Assembly (NCBI RefSeq): GCF_024661895.1
Contig: NZ_CP102453.1
Location: forward strand, 1,860,001-1,924,000
Reading direction: 5' to 3'
DNA length: 64,000 nucleotides
Source: Fundicoccus culcitae
GTDB lineage: Bacteria; Bacillota; Bacilli; Lactobacillales; Aerococcaceae
This document shows positions 1 to 9,582 of the stretch, in pieces. The notes beneath the pieces were generated by a model. That model was not told the origin of the DNA and did no database searches. It worked only from the letters and a program-made list of their open reading frames with translations. The stretch's first letter is position 1. Each line of letters begins with the position of its first letter. The position numbers and the translations under genes are program-made.

Positions 1-803
1 ATGCGACGCAAAAAGGCGTATACAAAATCAAAAATCGGTACAGCGTATAAGGTGACCGGAACAATCAACGAATAAAAACTAGCATTTTTTAAATTGGTCA
101 CGGTTAAGGTTGCATACATGAACCCAATAAACAACGCACCCGTATCGCCCAAATAAATTTTAGCTGGCGCCCAATTATGCGGTAAAAAACCTAAAATGGC
201 TGCTAGCAATAACAAAATCATAAAAAGAAAGGTCATTCGAATAGATAAACTAAAAAAATAAGTAATAATCGCTAACGATAGTAAGCTAGTAGCTGTAACA
301 CTACTAGCTAATCCATCTAAACCATCTAATAAGTTAATGGAATTTGTCACTAAATAAATCCACACAATGGTTGCAATATATGAAACAAGATTGAAAACGG
401 CTGGTGAGGCTACCGGTAATAAAGCTGAAGAGAATTCAACATCCGTAAAAAAATAAACAATATTGGCTGCTAGTAGAATGCCAAAGGTTTTTTTCAGTGG
501 ACTCAATTCATACACATCATCAATCAAACCTGTAATAACAATCACAATAGATGCTAGCAGTAAACTTAAATGTTCTGCCGAATAGAGTAAATTTGGAAAT
601 AAAACAAAAACACCTATCCAGAAACTTAAAAATATAGCAATTCCTCCAAAGCTAGGGATACGCAATTGACTATCCTTTATTTGATGCGGATCCTTGTCAA
701 ACCATTGATAACGATAAGCTAACTTTGTAATTATTAATGTAAATACATAGGATAAGATACTGGTTAGAAGTAAAACCGCAAAACTACGAGCATAAAACCC
801 CAT
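1..803 (-). CDS. Undecaprenyl-phosphate GlcNAc-1-phosphate transferase (WecA/TagO family), 3' end outside window
   Basis: Reading the minus strand from an ATG at 803 gives 267 codons of a multi-pass membrane protein with no stop before the window edge, so the C-terminus is missing. The MraY/WecA/TagO fold is visible: an early DKDPHQIK segment, the cytoplasmic GLIDDVYEL motif and the NLLDGLDGLA Mg-binding motif, followed by LGDTGALFIGF. The family transfers an amino-sugar phosphate from UDP-sugar to undecaprenyl phosphate at the inner face of the membrane, the first lipid-linked step for wall teichoic acid or polysaccharide. It lies 25 bp after nadE and may share its transcript. Whether it serves teichoic acid (TagO) or a capsule cannot be told here. 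Confidence 0.85.
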   Translation of the reverse strand, partial: MGFYARSFAVLLLTSILSYVFTLIITKLAYRYQWFDKDPHQIKDSQLRIPSFGGIAIFLSFWIGVFVLFPNLLYSAEHLSLLLASIVIVITGLIDDVYELSPLKKTFGILLAANIVYFFTDVEFSSALLPVASPAVFNLVSYIATIVWIYLVTNSINLLDGLDGLASSVTATSLLSLAIITYFFSLSIRMTFLFMILLLLAAILGFLPHNWAPAKIYLGDTGALFIGFMYATLTVTNLKNASFYSLIVPVTLYAVPIFDFVYAFLRR

Positions 804-828
804 TATTTATCTCACTTTCTATCTCATT

Positions 829-1656
829 TTACTCAAGCCAAAAGGTATCATATACGGTAATCGGTAAATGTCGTTTATGCCGTGTTTTTAAATACCAATC
901 TTCAATTTTTTGAGCCTCTAATTCATCAACTTCGTTCCCCGTTAAATAAGCATCAATACTTGCATAGGATACTCCTAGAGCTAGCTCGTCTGGTAATTGG
1001 GGTTTATCTTCTTCTAAATCAGCGGTAGGTGTTTTTAAATAGAGTTTTTCAGGAGCATTTAAAGCTTTTAATAATTCGGCCCCTTGGCTCTTGGTTAAAC
1101 GCCACAAAGGTATAACATCCGCCGCTCCATCGCCAAATTTAGTATAAAAACCCGTAACACTTTCAGCAGCATGATCGGTCCCAATCACAACACCAGCCGT
1201 TTGCCCTGCAATGGCATACTGAACAATCATCCGTTGGCGCGCCTTAATATTACCCTTATTATAATCACTAATGACTAATTGATTGCCTTCAACCGCTGCA
1301 ACCACCGCATCGGTGGCAGGTTTAATATCGACCGTATACGATTGATCAGGTTGAATAAAAGCCAAAGCCTCTTGAGCATCCGACTCATCTTTTTGTACCC
1401 CATACGGTAATCTCACTGCGATAAATTGATAATCAACCGCTGTTTCTTCACGCAATTCTTCGACAGCTAATTGAGCCAATCTACCTGCCAAGGTAGAGTC
1501 TTGACCCCCGCTTATCCCAAGCACCAGTGTTTTTAATCCTTGATGTTTTAATAAATATCCCTTTAAAAACTGAATGGAACGACGGATCTCTGCTTGAGGA
1601 TCGATTACGGGTAAAACTTTTAACGCTTCAATAATTTCTTTTTGCAAAGGTCGCAT
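829..1656 (-). CDS. nadE: Ammonia-dependent NAD(+) synthetase
   Basis: The 275-residue protein matches the short, ammonia-dependent NadE class that lacks a glutaminase domain. The ATP-pyrophosphatase P-loop SGGQDST is near residue 49, followed by [19 protein letters not shown], the deamido-NAD binding region, and a C-terminal KTRHKRHLP tail typical of the family. It adenylates deamido-NAD and amidates it to NAD+, the last step of NAD synthesis in the cytoplasm. It starts 16 bp after the pncB stop on the same strand, so nicotinate salvage and NAD completion are encoded together. Confidence 0.95.
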   Translation of the reverse strand: MRPLQKEIIEALKVLPVIDPQAEIRRSIQFLKGYLLKHQGLKTLVLGISGGQDSTLAGRLAQLAVEELREETAVDYQFIAVRLPYGVQKDESDAQEALAFIQPDQSYTVDIKPATDAVVAAVEGNQLVISDYNKGNIKARQRMIVQYAIAGQTAGVVIGTDHAAESVTGFYTKFGDGAADVIPLWRLTKSQGAELLKALNAPEKLYLKTPTADLEEDKPQLPDELALGVSYASIDAYLTGNEVDELEAQKIEDWYLKTRHKRHLPITVYDTFWLE

Positions 1657-1672
1657 AAGTAGTTACCTCTCC

Positions 1673-3160
1673 CTAAAAATGATTATTTTCATTAACATCA
1701 ATATCATTTTGAATTTTGTCGCGGATTGATTTAATACTAGCCATTTTTTCATCATATAACCGTTGTGATAGATCGACTGGATACTGTTCTGGATTTAAAA
1801 TCCGTTTGTATTCATCCCATAAATCTTGAATAACCGTCGCCGTATAAGCTTTGATTGTCTTTAAATCGGGCTTATCATAGACTAGTTCTCCGTCTTTAAA
1901 AATATCCACCAGAATCGGTTTAGCCGTATAATCCGTCACCGTTTTATTAATATACGTATGGGTCGGGTGGAACATAAAGAGCGAATCTTGTAAATCGGGT
2001 CTTTCATCAGACAAGGCTACATAGTCACCTTCAGATTTCCCGTCTCGATTACGTGTAATACGCCAAACTTGTTTAACACCAGGGGTGGACATTTTAGACG
2101 CATTGCTCGAAATTTTCATCGTCGGGACCATTTCACCTTTACTATTTTCAATGCTGACTAATTTATACACGCCACCTAAAGATGCTTGGTCAAAGGCGGT
2201 TATAATTTTCGTACCCACGCCCCAATCATCAATTTTGGCCCCTTGCATAATCAAGTTTAAAATGGTTAGTTCATCCAAATCATTCGAAGCAATAATATGC
2301 GCCTCTGTAAAACCTGCTTCATCCAATTGTTCTCTAATTCGTTTAGATTGATAAGCCATATCCCCCGAATCAATGCGTACCCCAATAAAATTAATTTTAT
2401 CGCCCATTTCTTTGGCAACTCGAATCGCATTCGGTACTCCCGAGCGTAAAGTATCATAGGTATCAACTAAAAAGACCACATCTTTATGTGTTTCAGCATA
2501 GGCTTTAAAGGCTTGGTATTCATCGCGGTAAGCTTGTACTAATGAATGTGCATGGGTTCCACTGACTGGAATACCAAATAATTTACCTGCCCGCACATTG
2601 CTAGTCGAATCAAACCCACCAATATAAGCGGCACGTGTCCCCCAAATAGCCGCATCCATCTCTTGCGCACGACGTGAACCAAACTCGGATAATTTATCAT
2701 CCTTGCCAACCACTTGTCGCATGCGTGAGGCTTTGGTAGCAATTAATGTTTGATAATTGACGATATTAAGGATAGCTGTTTCAACAAGTTGACATTGCCC
2801 CAGCGGACCTTCCACTTGAATTAAAGGTTCATTAGCAAAACACAGTTCCCCTTCCACCATTGAACGAATCGAAGCCGTAAATTTGAAATGCTTCAAGTAA
2901 TCCAAAAATTCTTCTGAGTAAATATCCAACTCTCTAAGGTAAGCTAAATCGGTTTCTGTAAATCGAAAAGATTGGATATATTGGATAACGCGCTCTAAAC
3001 CAGCAAAAATTGCATAACCATTATTAAAAGGATTTTCTCTGAAGTAGACTTCAAACACCGCATTGCGATTATCAATCCCTTTCTCCCAATATGTCTTTAA
3101 CATATTAATTTGGTATAGATCGGTATGTAAAGATAGGCTATCGTCTGCATAATTGTACAT
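1673..3160 (-). CDS. pncB: Nicotinate phosphoribosyltransferase
   Basis: The 495-residue protein has the normal length of Gram-positive PncB. It opens with LHTDLYQINMLKTYW and holds EFGSRRAQEMDAAIWGTRAAYIGGFDSTSN, the signature around the active-site His/Arg, and later FIGVRIDSGDMAY and ASNDLDELTI. It couples nicotinate and PRPP, with ATP hydrolysis, to nicotinate mononucleotide. It leads a probable pncB-nadE-wecA transcript. An extended -10 (TGGTACAAT on the minus strand near 3215) and a GGAG ribosome site precede it; no NiaR-type operator was recognised. Start ATG at 3160. Confidence 0.95.
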   Translation of the reverse strand: MYNYADDSLSLHTDLYQINMLKTYWEKGIDNRNAVFEVYFRENPFNNGYAIFAGLERVIQYIQSFRFTETDLAYLRELDIYSEEFLDYLKHFKFTASIRSMVEGELCFANEPLIQVEGPLGQCQLVETAILNIVNYQTLIATKASRMRQVVGKDDKLSEFGSRRAQEMDAAIWGTRAAYIGGFDSTSNVRAGKLFGIPVSGTHAHSLVQAYRDEYQAFKAYAETHKDVVFLVDTYDTLRSGVPNAIRVAKEMGDKINFIGVRIDSGDMAYQSKRIREQLDEAGFTEAHIIASNDLDELTILNLIMQGAKIDDWGVGTKIITAFDQASLGGVYKLVSIENSKGEMVPTMKISSNASKMSTPGVKQVWRITRNRDGKSEGDYVALSDERPDLQDSLFMFHPTHTYINKTVTDYTAKPILVDIFKDGELVYDKPDLKTIKAYTATVIQDLWDEYKRILNPEQYPVDLSQRLYDEKMASIKSIRDKIQNDIDVNENNHF

Positions 3161-3273
3161 TGACTATTCTCCTTAAACATAAAATATTTAAATCCAGTTT
3201 TTAAGTTGCATTTATTGTACCATAAAACCGCTTAAAAGCCGTACTCTATCAGCAAAAAAATACTTAGTTAAAT

Positions 3274-3306
3274 AAAAAAACATTTGCTCCTAAGAACAAA
3301 TGTTTA
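3274..3306 (-). terminator. Intrinsic terminator after the secreted protein gene
   Basis: On the minus strand AAACATTTG and CAAATGTTT pair across a 10-nt loop and are followed by a run of T. It closes the transcript of the gene ending at 3334 and separates it from pncB. Confidence 0.8.
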
Positions 3307-3333
3307 TTAATTAATCCGATGTGTTTTGATGGA

Positions 3334-4314
3334 TTATTCTTGGGAACTCTCTTCAACGGATTCTTCAGGTATCAATGAATCAATGGCTTCTTGAGGAACA
3401 GAAATATCAAATTGTTCGCCAAAATTAGAGAAGTTGATTTCACCAGCCACAATGATTAATTGTGGTAATTGGCTAGCTGTAGAATTGCCTTCTTCATCGA
3501 CTAAATCTTCTTCAGGAATAAAATCAGCTAGATTAATATTAAATTCAAACGTAAAATTCGTTACGCGTAAAGTTTCTTTATCATAATGCACATCGACTAC
3601 TGGGTTTGTTTTTAGGATAGCATCCAAAGTTTCTGCACTATACATAGACTCAATTGTATCTAATGATGCTTGGTCAATCGCTTCGCCAGCTTCTGCTTCG
3701 GCTTGTGCAATGGCTTCATCCTTAAGGGCTTCTAAATCAACCACGTTATTAAGGTCAGCCCACAATTCTTCCGCATTAATATTTTCTTTTAGTGAAAAAA
3801 TATATTCTGTATCGGTCACTTCTAAGTCAGTATATTTAACATTTATATCAAGCATTGCTTGAGCTTCTTCAGAATCTGGTCCATTGGTAATTTCACCCAT
3901 GGCTTCCGAAAAGGCGTCTGAAATAGCTTGTTCTTCAGCTGAAAAATCACGTGCTTCCCATGCAGTGCCATCAAATAGATAAGCTACTCCATTATCATAA
4001 AAAACACCTAAATTCAATGCTTCACCAATAAAAGGCGATACTACTTCAGCTTTTGCATCCAATGCAAATTTCGGATCGATATTATAAGCAAAATCAAAAT
4101 TTAACTGTCCAAGATCAGCGCGTTGCTCATTACTTACCATAGAAAGGGATAAGAACCCCTCCCCACGCATAGAGATTACTTCGTTATTCGTCTGATTAAT
4201 TTCTTGTAGAATCGTTCTAGCATCATTTTCCTGAGCTCCAACCGCAGGTACAATTTGAATCGCTACTAAAATTGCAATTAGCAAACTACTGAAAGCTTTT
4301 AAACCTTTTTTCAT
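3334..4314 (-). CDS. Secreted protein of unknown function (LppX/LolA-like lipid-binding fold possible)
   Basis: The 326-residue protein starts best at the ATG at 4314, where AGAAGGGTG lies seven bases upstream; an in-frame GTG at 4323 has no site. A type I signal peptide (about residues 1-27, ending VGAQ) has no lipobox Cys. The mature part is acidic, with alternating beta-strand-like stretches (GEGFLSLSM, LNFDFAYNI, NFTFEFNINLADF, LIIVAGEINFSNFGEQFDI) and a Ser/Glu-rich tail. This pattern resembles DUF6612/LppX-like proteins that hold lipids, but I do not recognise the family with certainty. It stands alone between two terminators or gaps. Confidence 0.6.
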   Translation of the reverse strand: MKKGLKAFSSLLIAILVAIQIVPAVGAQENDARTILQEINQTNNEVISMRGEGFLSLSMVSNEQRADLGQLNFDFAYNIDPKFALDAKAEVVSPFIGEALNLGVFYDNGVAYLFDGTAWEARDFSAEEQAISDAFSEAMGEITNGPDSEEAQAMLDINVKYTDLEVTDTEYIFSLKENINAEELWADLNNVVDLEALKDEAIAQAEAEAGEAIDQASLDTIESMYSAETLDAILKTNPVVDVHYDKETLRVTNFTFEFNINLADFIPEEDLVDEEGNSTASQLPQLIIVAGEINFSNFGEQFDISVPQEAIDSLIPEESVEESSQE

Positions 4315-4520
4315 TTTAATCACCCTTCTTTATTGGATTAATTGCCTTTAGTATAGCATATGTTTTTTTTGCTTACTAATTTTAAGACTTCAATTTTTTC
4401 AAAAATTAACTACTTAAGTATATGCAAGTGTTTTTTACATTGAAAAGTAAGTCACTTTAATCAAATTTTCCTCTGCAACATTCTGATAGAAAACAATGAT
4501 ATTTATTTAAGGGGTTTGCT

Positions 4521-5915
4521 TTATTGAATAAGGGTGACTTTGTCTTGGTAGTCGCTCCAATCCGTTTGAACTTCTTGTTCAGGTTCTTCTACCCCGCGTG
4601 AACTAACTTTATCAAACAGGATTTTGACTGTTTGGAACAAAAGTTTGAAATCAAAGGATAATGAATAGTTTTTGATATAAAGCAAATCAAAATTTAATTT
4701 ACTATTAAAATCAGTGCTATATTTCCCGTAAACTTGGGCATAACCCGTAATTCCAGCACGTACATTATGACGCAAACTATAATATGGATTAGCTTCCTTA
4801 AATTGATTGACAAAAAATGGCCGTTCAGGTCGGGGACCCACTAATGACATGTCACCTTTTAAAACATTGAATAGTTGGGGTAATTCATCAATCCGAAGAC
4901 TACGTATGGTACGTCCTACTTTGGTCACCCGTGCATCATTAGAAGTAGCTAAAACGGGTCCGGAATCTTGTTCAGCCGTTACCTTCATTGATCTAAATTT
5001 TAATATATTAAATTCACGCTGGTTTTTCGTAATCCGTTCTTGTTTGTAAAAGATGGGTCCGGGTGAATCTAATTTAACAGCAACCATCGTGATTAACATA
5101 ATGGGTGAAGTGATTACGATTAAAGCAAGCGCAACGATGATGTCTATGGAGCGTTTGATTAATTCTTCTTCAGCTGAGATTTTAAAAGGTGATACTTCGA
5201 TAATGCTTTCATCTTCAAAATTCATAATATTGGGTTTTACCATCATCAAATTCTGAAAGTTTGGACTTAAAAACATTTTTTTGTTTTGAGCTGTTAAATA
5301 CTCATAAATTTTAACGCGCTCGGATTCTTCGATATTTCCAACGACATAGACAATATCAACTTCACTGGCATTTTCTCTAACATTATGGAAAAAATTAGAT
5401 AGGACGACATGCGTCACTTCGTGACGACGGTTTTTCATCAAATCAAAATTTCTTACAGCATTTAGAGCGCTTTGCTCCTCACCAACCACCAAAATCTTTT
5501 TCTTTCCGCGAATGCGATGGTAAGCCCAGTAGACCAACGAGTTGTAAATAAACATACCAAAGGTTCCTACAAAAAAATTGATTAAAATAACACTACGTGG
5601 GAACGTTAACCAACTACCAGCATACGTTAACGCCATCATATAAATAGTCAAAACTAATTGACTTAGCATCGTAAAATAAAACAAATCAAGCAGTGTTTTA
5701 TTATAAAAAATATAAGTTCCAAATAATATATTAATGACAATAAACCCAATAAATATCCACAAATAACTGTCTTCAAAAGCTCTAAAATTTCTTGCTGGAA
5801 TATCGCCAGCAAATTTTATATAGAACGATAGGTAGATACAGCCTAATGATACGATTGAACCAACAATAACAGCAATGAAACGTAATAAATTATTCCATTC
5901 ATAACGATTATTCAC
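4521..5915 (-). CDS. Polyprenyl-phosphate hexose-1-phosphate transferase (bacterial sugar transferase)
   Basis: This 464-residue protein has about four N-terminal membrane helices, a central nucleotide-sugar-like domain starting near IRGKKKILVVGEE, one more membrane helix (DIIVALALIVITSPIML) and a C-terminal PF02397 domain. That domain shows PIFYKQERITKNQREFNILKFRSM, LRIDELPQLFNVLKGDMSLVGPRPE and RAGITGYAQV, the standard CpsE/WbaP/EpsE signature. It loads the first sugar phosphate on undecaprenyl phosphate for exopolysaccharide or capsule. It starts at a GTG with AAGGAGG seven bases before. No other polysaccharide genes adjoin, so it is an isolated initiating transferase here. Confidence 0.88.
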   Translation of the reverse strand: MNNRYEWNNLLRFIAVIVGSIVSLGCIYLSFYIKFAGDIPARNFRAFEDSYLWIFIGFIVINILFGTYIFYNKTLLDLFYFTMLSQLVLTIYMMALTYAGSWLTFPRSVILINFFVGTFGMFIYNSLVYWAYHRIRGKKKILVVGEEQSALNAVRNFDLMKNRRHEVTHVVLSNFFHNVRENASEVDIVYVVGNIEESERVKIYEYLTAQNKKMFLSPNFQNLMMVKPNIMNFEDESIIEVSPFKISAEEELIKRSIDIIVALALIVITSPIMLITMVAVKLDSPGPIFYKQERITKNQREFNILKFRSMKVTAEQDSGPVLATSNDARVTKVGRTIRSLRIDELPQLFNVLKGDMSLVGPRPERPFFVNQFKEANPYYSLRHNVRAGITGYAQVYGKYSTDFNSKLNFDLLYIKNYSLSFDFKLLFQTVKILFDKVSSRGVEEPEQEVQTDWSDYQDKVTLIQ

Positions 5916-6022
5916 ATTTTATCCTCCTTTTCAAAAAAATTGAAAGGTTTTTTCACCTTATTATAACGAGAATGTCTCTGCATAGCTACAAAAAACAAAT
6001 ACCCAGCCAACAAACAACAATA

Positions 6023-6070
6023 TAAAAAAGCCAAGAAGCTTAGTATACATACTATTTAACTTCTTGGCTT
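6023..6070 (-). terminator. Intrinsic terminator after prs
   Basis: On the minus strand AAGCCAAGAAG pairs with CTTCTTGGCTT across a 21-nt loop and runs into TTTTTTAT. It ends the purR-glmU-prs transcript. Confidence 0.85.
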
Positions 6071-6094
6071 AGTCTATACTTTTAGCGAATAGTA

Positions 6095-7078
6095 TTATTC
6101 AATAATTGTAAATTTCTCATTAAATAATGGGCTTACTGAGCGGTTTTCATGAATCCGAATAATTGCTTCAGCCATCAATTGAGCAACAGACACGACTTCT
6201 AATTTATCCATTTGTTTACTTTCATCTAATAAAATTGAATCCGTCACGACAACTTTTTTAATTTGTGAATTTTCTAATCGTTCGATAGCCGGTCCAGAGA
6301 AGACAGCATGGGTACAGCAAGCATATACTTCTTTGGCACCTTTTTCTAATAAAGCTTCCGCGCCTAAGGTAATGGTCCCCGCTGTATCAATCATATCATC
6401 AATTAAAACACACGTTTTACCTTCAACTTCACCAATGATACTCATCACTTCAGCAACATTATCTTTTGGTCTACGCTTATCAATAATCGCAATCGGGGAT
6501 TTTAGAAATTCAGCTAATTTTCTTGCCCGGGTCACGCCACCATGATCAGGAGAGACCACAACAATATTATCTTTGTCTAAACCATGTTCGATAAAATAAT
6601 TAGCCAGCAATGGCGCACCCACTAAATGGTCTAATGGAATATCGAAGAAACCTTGTATTTGAGCGGCATGCAAATCAAGGGCTAAAACGCGAGTTGCGCC
6701 TGCTACGGTAATCATATTAGCAACTAGCTTAGCCGTAATTGGTTCACGTGAATTAGCTTTACGATCTTGGCGTGCATAGCCATAATAAGGAATAACCACA
6801 TTAATGGTTTTGGCACTGGCTCTTTTTAACGCATCTATTGTAATTAATAATTCAACTAGATTATTATTTACGGGATAGGAGGTTGATTGAACAATATAGA
6901 CATTATCTCCTCGAATACTTTCTTCAATGTTCACTTTAATTTCACCATCGGCAAAATGTGAAATTGAAATCTTTCCTAGTTCAACACCAACTTCTTCAGC
7001 AATTTTTGCCGCCAAAGGTTCATTTGAACGTAATGAAAAGATTTTTAAACTTGCGTCTTTATATAAATGATCACGCAC
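6095..7078 (-). CDS. prs: Ribose-phosphate pyrophosphokinase
   Basis: At 327 residues this is a standard PRPP synthetase. It has [24 protein letters not shown], the [14 protein letters not shown]-binding segment and the PRPP loop [12 protein letters not shown]. It makes PRPP from ribose 5-phosphate and ATP for purines, pyrimidines, His, Trp and NAD. The start is GTG at 7078 with AGGGGGT upstream. It follows glmU by 18 bp, the same glmU-prs pairing seen in Bacillus and relatives. Confidence 0.96.
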   Translation of the reverse strand: MRDHLYKDASLKIFSLRSNEPLAAKIAEEVGVELGKISISHFADGEIKVNIEESIRGDNVYIVQSTSYPVNNNLVELLITIDALKRASAKTINVVIPYYGYARQDRKANSREPITAKLVANMITVAGATRVLALDLHAAQIQGFFDIPLDHLVGAPLLANYFIEHGLDKDNIVVVSPDHGGVTRARKLAEFLKSPIAIIDKRRPKDNVAEVMSIIGEVEGKTCVLIDDMIDTAGTITLGAEALLEKGAKEVYACCTHAVFSGPAIERLENSQIKKVVVTDSILLDESKQMDKLEVVSVAQLMAEAIIRIHENRSVSPLFNEKFTIIE

Positions 7079-7096
7079 AGTGTTACCCCCTATATA

Positions 7097-8467
7097 TTAT
7101 TTATTTTGTAATTTTTTCCAGTAGTTTGCAATATTGCGTTGGTCTACACGTGAAATAGCTAAAGCTTCATCTTCTACATCTTTTGTCACGGTGGTACCCG
7201 CAGCAATAAAGGTGCGTTTGCCAATATTCACAGGTGATACAATATTAGCGTTGCAGCCGATAAAGGCTTGGTTTCCAACTGTCGAACGATGTTTATGTTT
7301 ACCATCATAATTGACAAATATCGTACCACAACCGACGTTAATATCTTCGCCTAAATCGGCATCACCAATATAGGTTAAATGTCCTGCCTTTGTATTTGCG
7401 CCTAATGTGCTATTTTTTACTTCGACAAAGTTTCCAATATGCACAGCTTCTCCAATAACTGATTTTGGTCTTAAATGAGCAAAAGGCCCAACGGTTGCGT
7501 GTTCATCGATGTGTGAATACTCTACGACCGATTGTTTAATTTCAACATTATCGCTAACGACACTTGAATCAATTTCAGAATTAGCTCCAATAAAACAATT
7601 AGATCCAATCGTCGTTTGCCCTTTAAGACTTACACCCGCTTCAATGATGGTATCCGAACCAATTTGAACATCCACTTCAATATACGTTGTTAAAGGGTTA
7701 ATCAAGGTTACGCCGTTACGCATATGTTCTTCATTAATTCTTCGCGTTAATGTTTGACCTGCTTTAGCTAAGGCCACCCGATCATTGACCCCAATGGCTT
7801 CTTCCATATCTTCTAAAATGTGTGCAGAAACTAAATTGCCATCATTTTTCATTATCTCTACCACATCAGGTAAATAATATTCCCCTTGTGCATTATTATT
7901 GGTGACACGTTCTAAGGCTGCAAACAGTTTTTGATTATCAAAGACATATGTGCCGGTATTAATTTCTCTGACGCTTAATTCCGTTTCACTCGCATCTTTT
8001 TGCTCAACAATTTTTACAACCGCTTGATTAGAATCCCTAATAACGCGCCCGTAACCTGTTGCATCATCAACGATTGCGGTTAAAATGGTTGCTGAAGATC
8101 CACTCTGTTCATGTGCTTCAAACAATTGGTTTAATGTCTTGCTCGTTAATAGTGGTGTGTCACCACAAATAACCAATGTACTGCCTGCTTTATTCCCTAA
8201 TAAATCCTTAGCTTGCAAAACAGCATGGCCTGTCCCTAATTGCTCGGCTTGATACGCATATGTCGAACGTTCACCTAAAACGGCTTCAACTTGTTCTGAA
8301 CCAAAACCAACAATTGACACAATATCTTCAACCTGGCTTTGTTGAACGGCTCTAATAACATGTTCCACCATAGATAATCCGTTAATAGCATGTAACATTT
8401 TTGGCAAACTCGATTTCATCCGAGTTCCCTTTCCAGCAGCTAACACGACAGCCAATCGCTTACCCAT
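7097..8467 (-). CDS. glmU: Bifunctional GlcNAc-1-phosphate uridyltransferase / glucosamine-1-phosphate acetyltransferase
   Basis: The N-terminal pyrophosphorylase has LAAGKGTRMKSSLPKMLH, and the C-terminal half is a left-handed beta-helix of hexapeptide repeats with the acetyl-CoA site (SVIGEAVHIGNFVEVKNS, GAGTTV-like end). It makes UDP-GlcNAc for peptidoglycan and wall polymers. The ATG at 8467 is preferred because AAGGGGTG lies just upstream and the protein then begins MGKRLAVVLAAGKG; an in-frame ATG at 8509 would add 14 residues without a site. 456 residues is the usual size. It follows purR and precedes prs. Confidence 0.95.
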   Translation of the reverse strand: MGKRLAVVLAAGKGTRMKSSLPKMLHAINGLSMVEHVIRAVQQSQVEDIVSIVGFGSEQVEAVLGERSTYAYQAEQLGTGHAVLQAKDLLGNKAGSTLVICGDTPLLTSKTLNQLFEAHEQSGSSATILTAIVDDATGYGRVIRDSNQAVVKIVEQKDASETELSVREINTGTYVFDNQKLFAALERVTNNNAQGEYYLPDVVEIMKNDGNLVSAHILEDMEEAIGVNDRVALAKAGQTLTRRINEEHMRNGVTLINPLTTYIEVDVQIGSDTIIEAGVSLKGQTTIGSNCFIGANSEIDSSVVSDNVEIKQSVVEYSHIDEHATVGPFAHLRPKSVIGEAVHIGNFVEVKNSTLGANTKAGHLTYIGDADLGEDINVGCGTIFVNYDGKHKHRSTVGNQAFIGCNANIVSPVNIGKRTFIAAGTTVTKDVEDEALAISRVDQRNIANYWKKLQNK

Positions 8468-8557
8468 CCAAACACCCCTTATGTGATTTAAATCATTTAT
8501 AGAATTCATCTATATTATAGTAGAAAACTAGTTATATTTAAACAGCCAGCGACTATT

Positions 8558-9394
8558 CTATGCAAAAATTGTTCCTTTTTCGACAGCAAGTTCAAATTTA
8601 CTATTTTCTTGATTATAAACAATCTCTACTTTAATGATTGATTGATACTCAGGCAAGTGAATTTGCTTCTCCGGAGAATTATCAACCAACACACAAATAC
8701 TATCCACATGGCTATCAAATTCATGTATCAAGGAAATTAAACCTTCCATCGTACCACCATTTCGCATAAAATCATCAACCACTAGCACATGACTATCTGC
8801 TTTTAAGCTGGATTTACTTAATTCCATTTTTTTTACCGTTCGATGAATACCCGAAACGTAATTAATTGATATAGTTGATCCTTCGGTGTCTTGCGAGTCG
8901 CGACGAACAATTAAATAATCCACATTTAAAAAGCGAGCAACCGCCGAAGCTAAGCCAATTCCTTTGGTTTCTATGGTGACAACAGCATCGATTTTCCTAT
9001 CTTGATAATGCGCAGCAATCAATTTGGCAATTGAATCTACTAATGAAGGTTGCTGTAAAATATCCGTTAAGTAAATATAATTACCTGGCAGGATTCGTTT
9101 ACCCGTTTTTAATTGTTGGATAAGTGTCTTAATCAGTTGTTGGATTTCTTTATCACCTAATTGAGGTTGATAAATTACACCACCAGTAACACCAGAAACT
9201 GTTTTAATGGTTCCCATTTGATTTTCCGCTAAAACCCCACGAATAAAATCCAAGTCTTCACTAATAGATGATTTAGCACAATTGAAATAATTAGCAAAAT
9301 AAGACAAGTGTACTAATTGATTAGGGCGTTCAGTTAAGTATTGCGTAATATATACTAGACGATGATTCCGCCTAACTTTAGTTGGTTGGTTCAT
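8558..9394 (-). CDS. purR: Purine operon regulator PurR
   Basis: The 278-residue protein has the Gram-positive PurR layout: an N-terminal winged helix (RRNHRLVYITQYLTERPNQLVHLSYFANYFNCAKSSISEDL) and a C-terminal phosphoribosyltransferase-like domain with the PRPP loop VLVVDDFMRNGGTMEG. In this family the second domain senses PRPP rather than catalysing transfer. PurR binds PurBoxes upstream of purine genes; in lactic acid bacteria it mostly activates. A PurBox at 9469-9481 lies about 75 bp upstream, suggesting self-control. The order purR-glmU-prs is a shortened form of the Bacillus arrangement. Confidence 0.93.
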   Translation of the reverse strand: MNQPTKVRRNHRLVYITQYLTERPNQLVHLSYFANYFNCAKSSISEDLDFIRGVLAENQMGTIKTVSGVTGGVIYQPQLGDKEIQQLIKTLIQQLKTGKRILPGNYIYLTDILQQPSLVDSIAKLIAAHYQDRKIDAVVTIETKGIGLASAVARFLNVDYLIVRRDSQDTEGSTISINYVSGIHRTVKKMELSKSSLKADSHVLVVDDFMRNGGTMEGLISLIHEFDSHVDSICVLVDNSPEKQIHLPEYQSIIKVEIVYNQENSKFELAVEKGTIFA

Positions 9395-9468
9395 TTAACT
9401 TGCTCCTTCCTATCAATTTCTATTCATATTATAGCAAATAGCTTAACAATTAGATATAAAATGATAGT

Positions 9469-9481
9469 AAAGTTCGGAAAT
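9469..9481 (-). promoter_or_regulatory. PurBox upstream of purR
   Basis: Minus-strand ATTTCCGAACTTT fits the PurBox consensus AWWWCCGAACWWT at every position. It lies about 75 bp before the purR start, with a TATAAT-like -10 at 9428-9433. Only one clear box was seen, whereas PurR usually binds a pair. Confidence 0.65.
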
Positions 9482-9520
9482 TGATAAATCATTTAAATAA
9501 ATTCCACTGCCACGACAACC

Positions 9521-9573
9521 AAAAAAGAGCTGAGCCTTTTTAAATAAAAATTTAAAAGCACTGAGCTCTTTTA
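9521..9573 (-). terminator. Intrinsic terminator after telA
   Basis: On the minus strand AAAAGAGCTCAG pairs with CTGAGCTCTTTT-like sequence (GGCTCAGCTCTTTTTT), with a second A/T-rich stem inside. It ends the VWA-XpaC-SBP-TelA operon. Confidence 0.8.
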
Positions 9574-9582
9574 GTTATTCTG

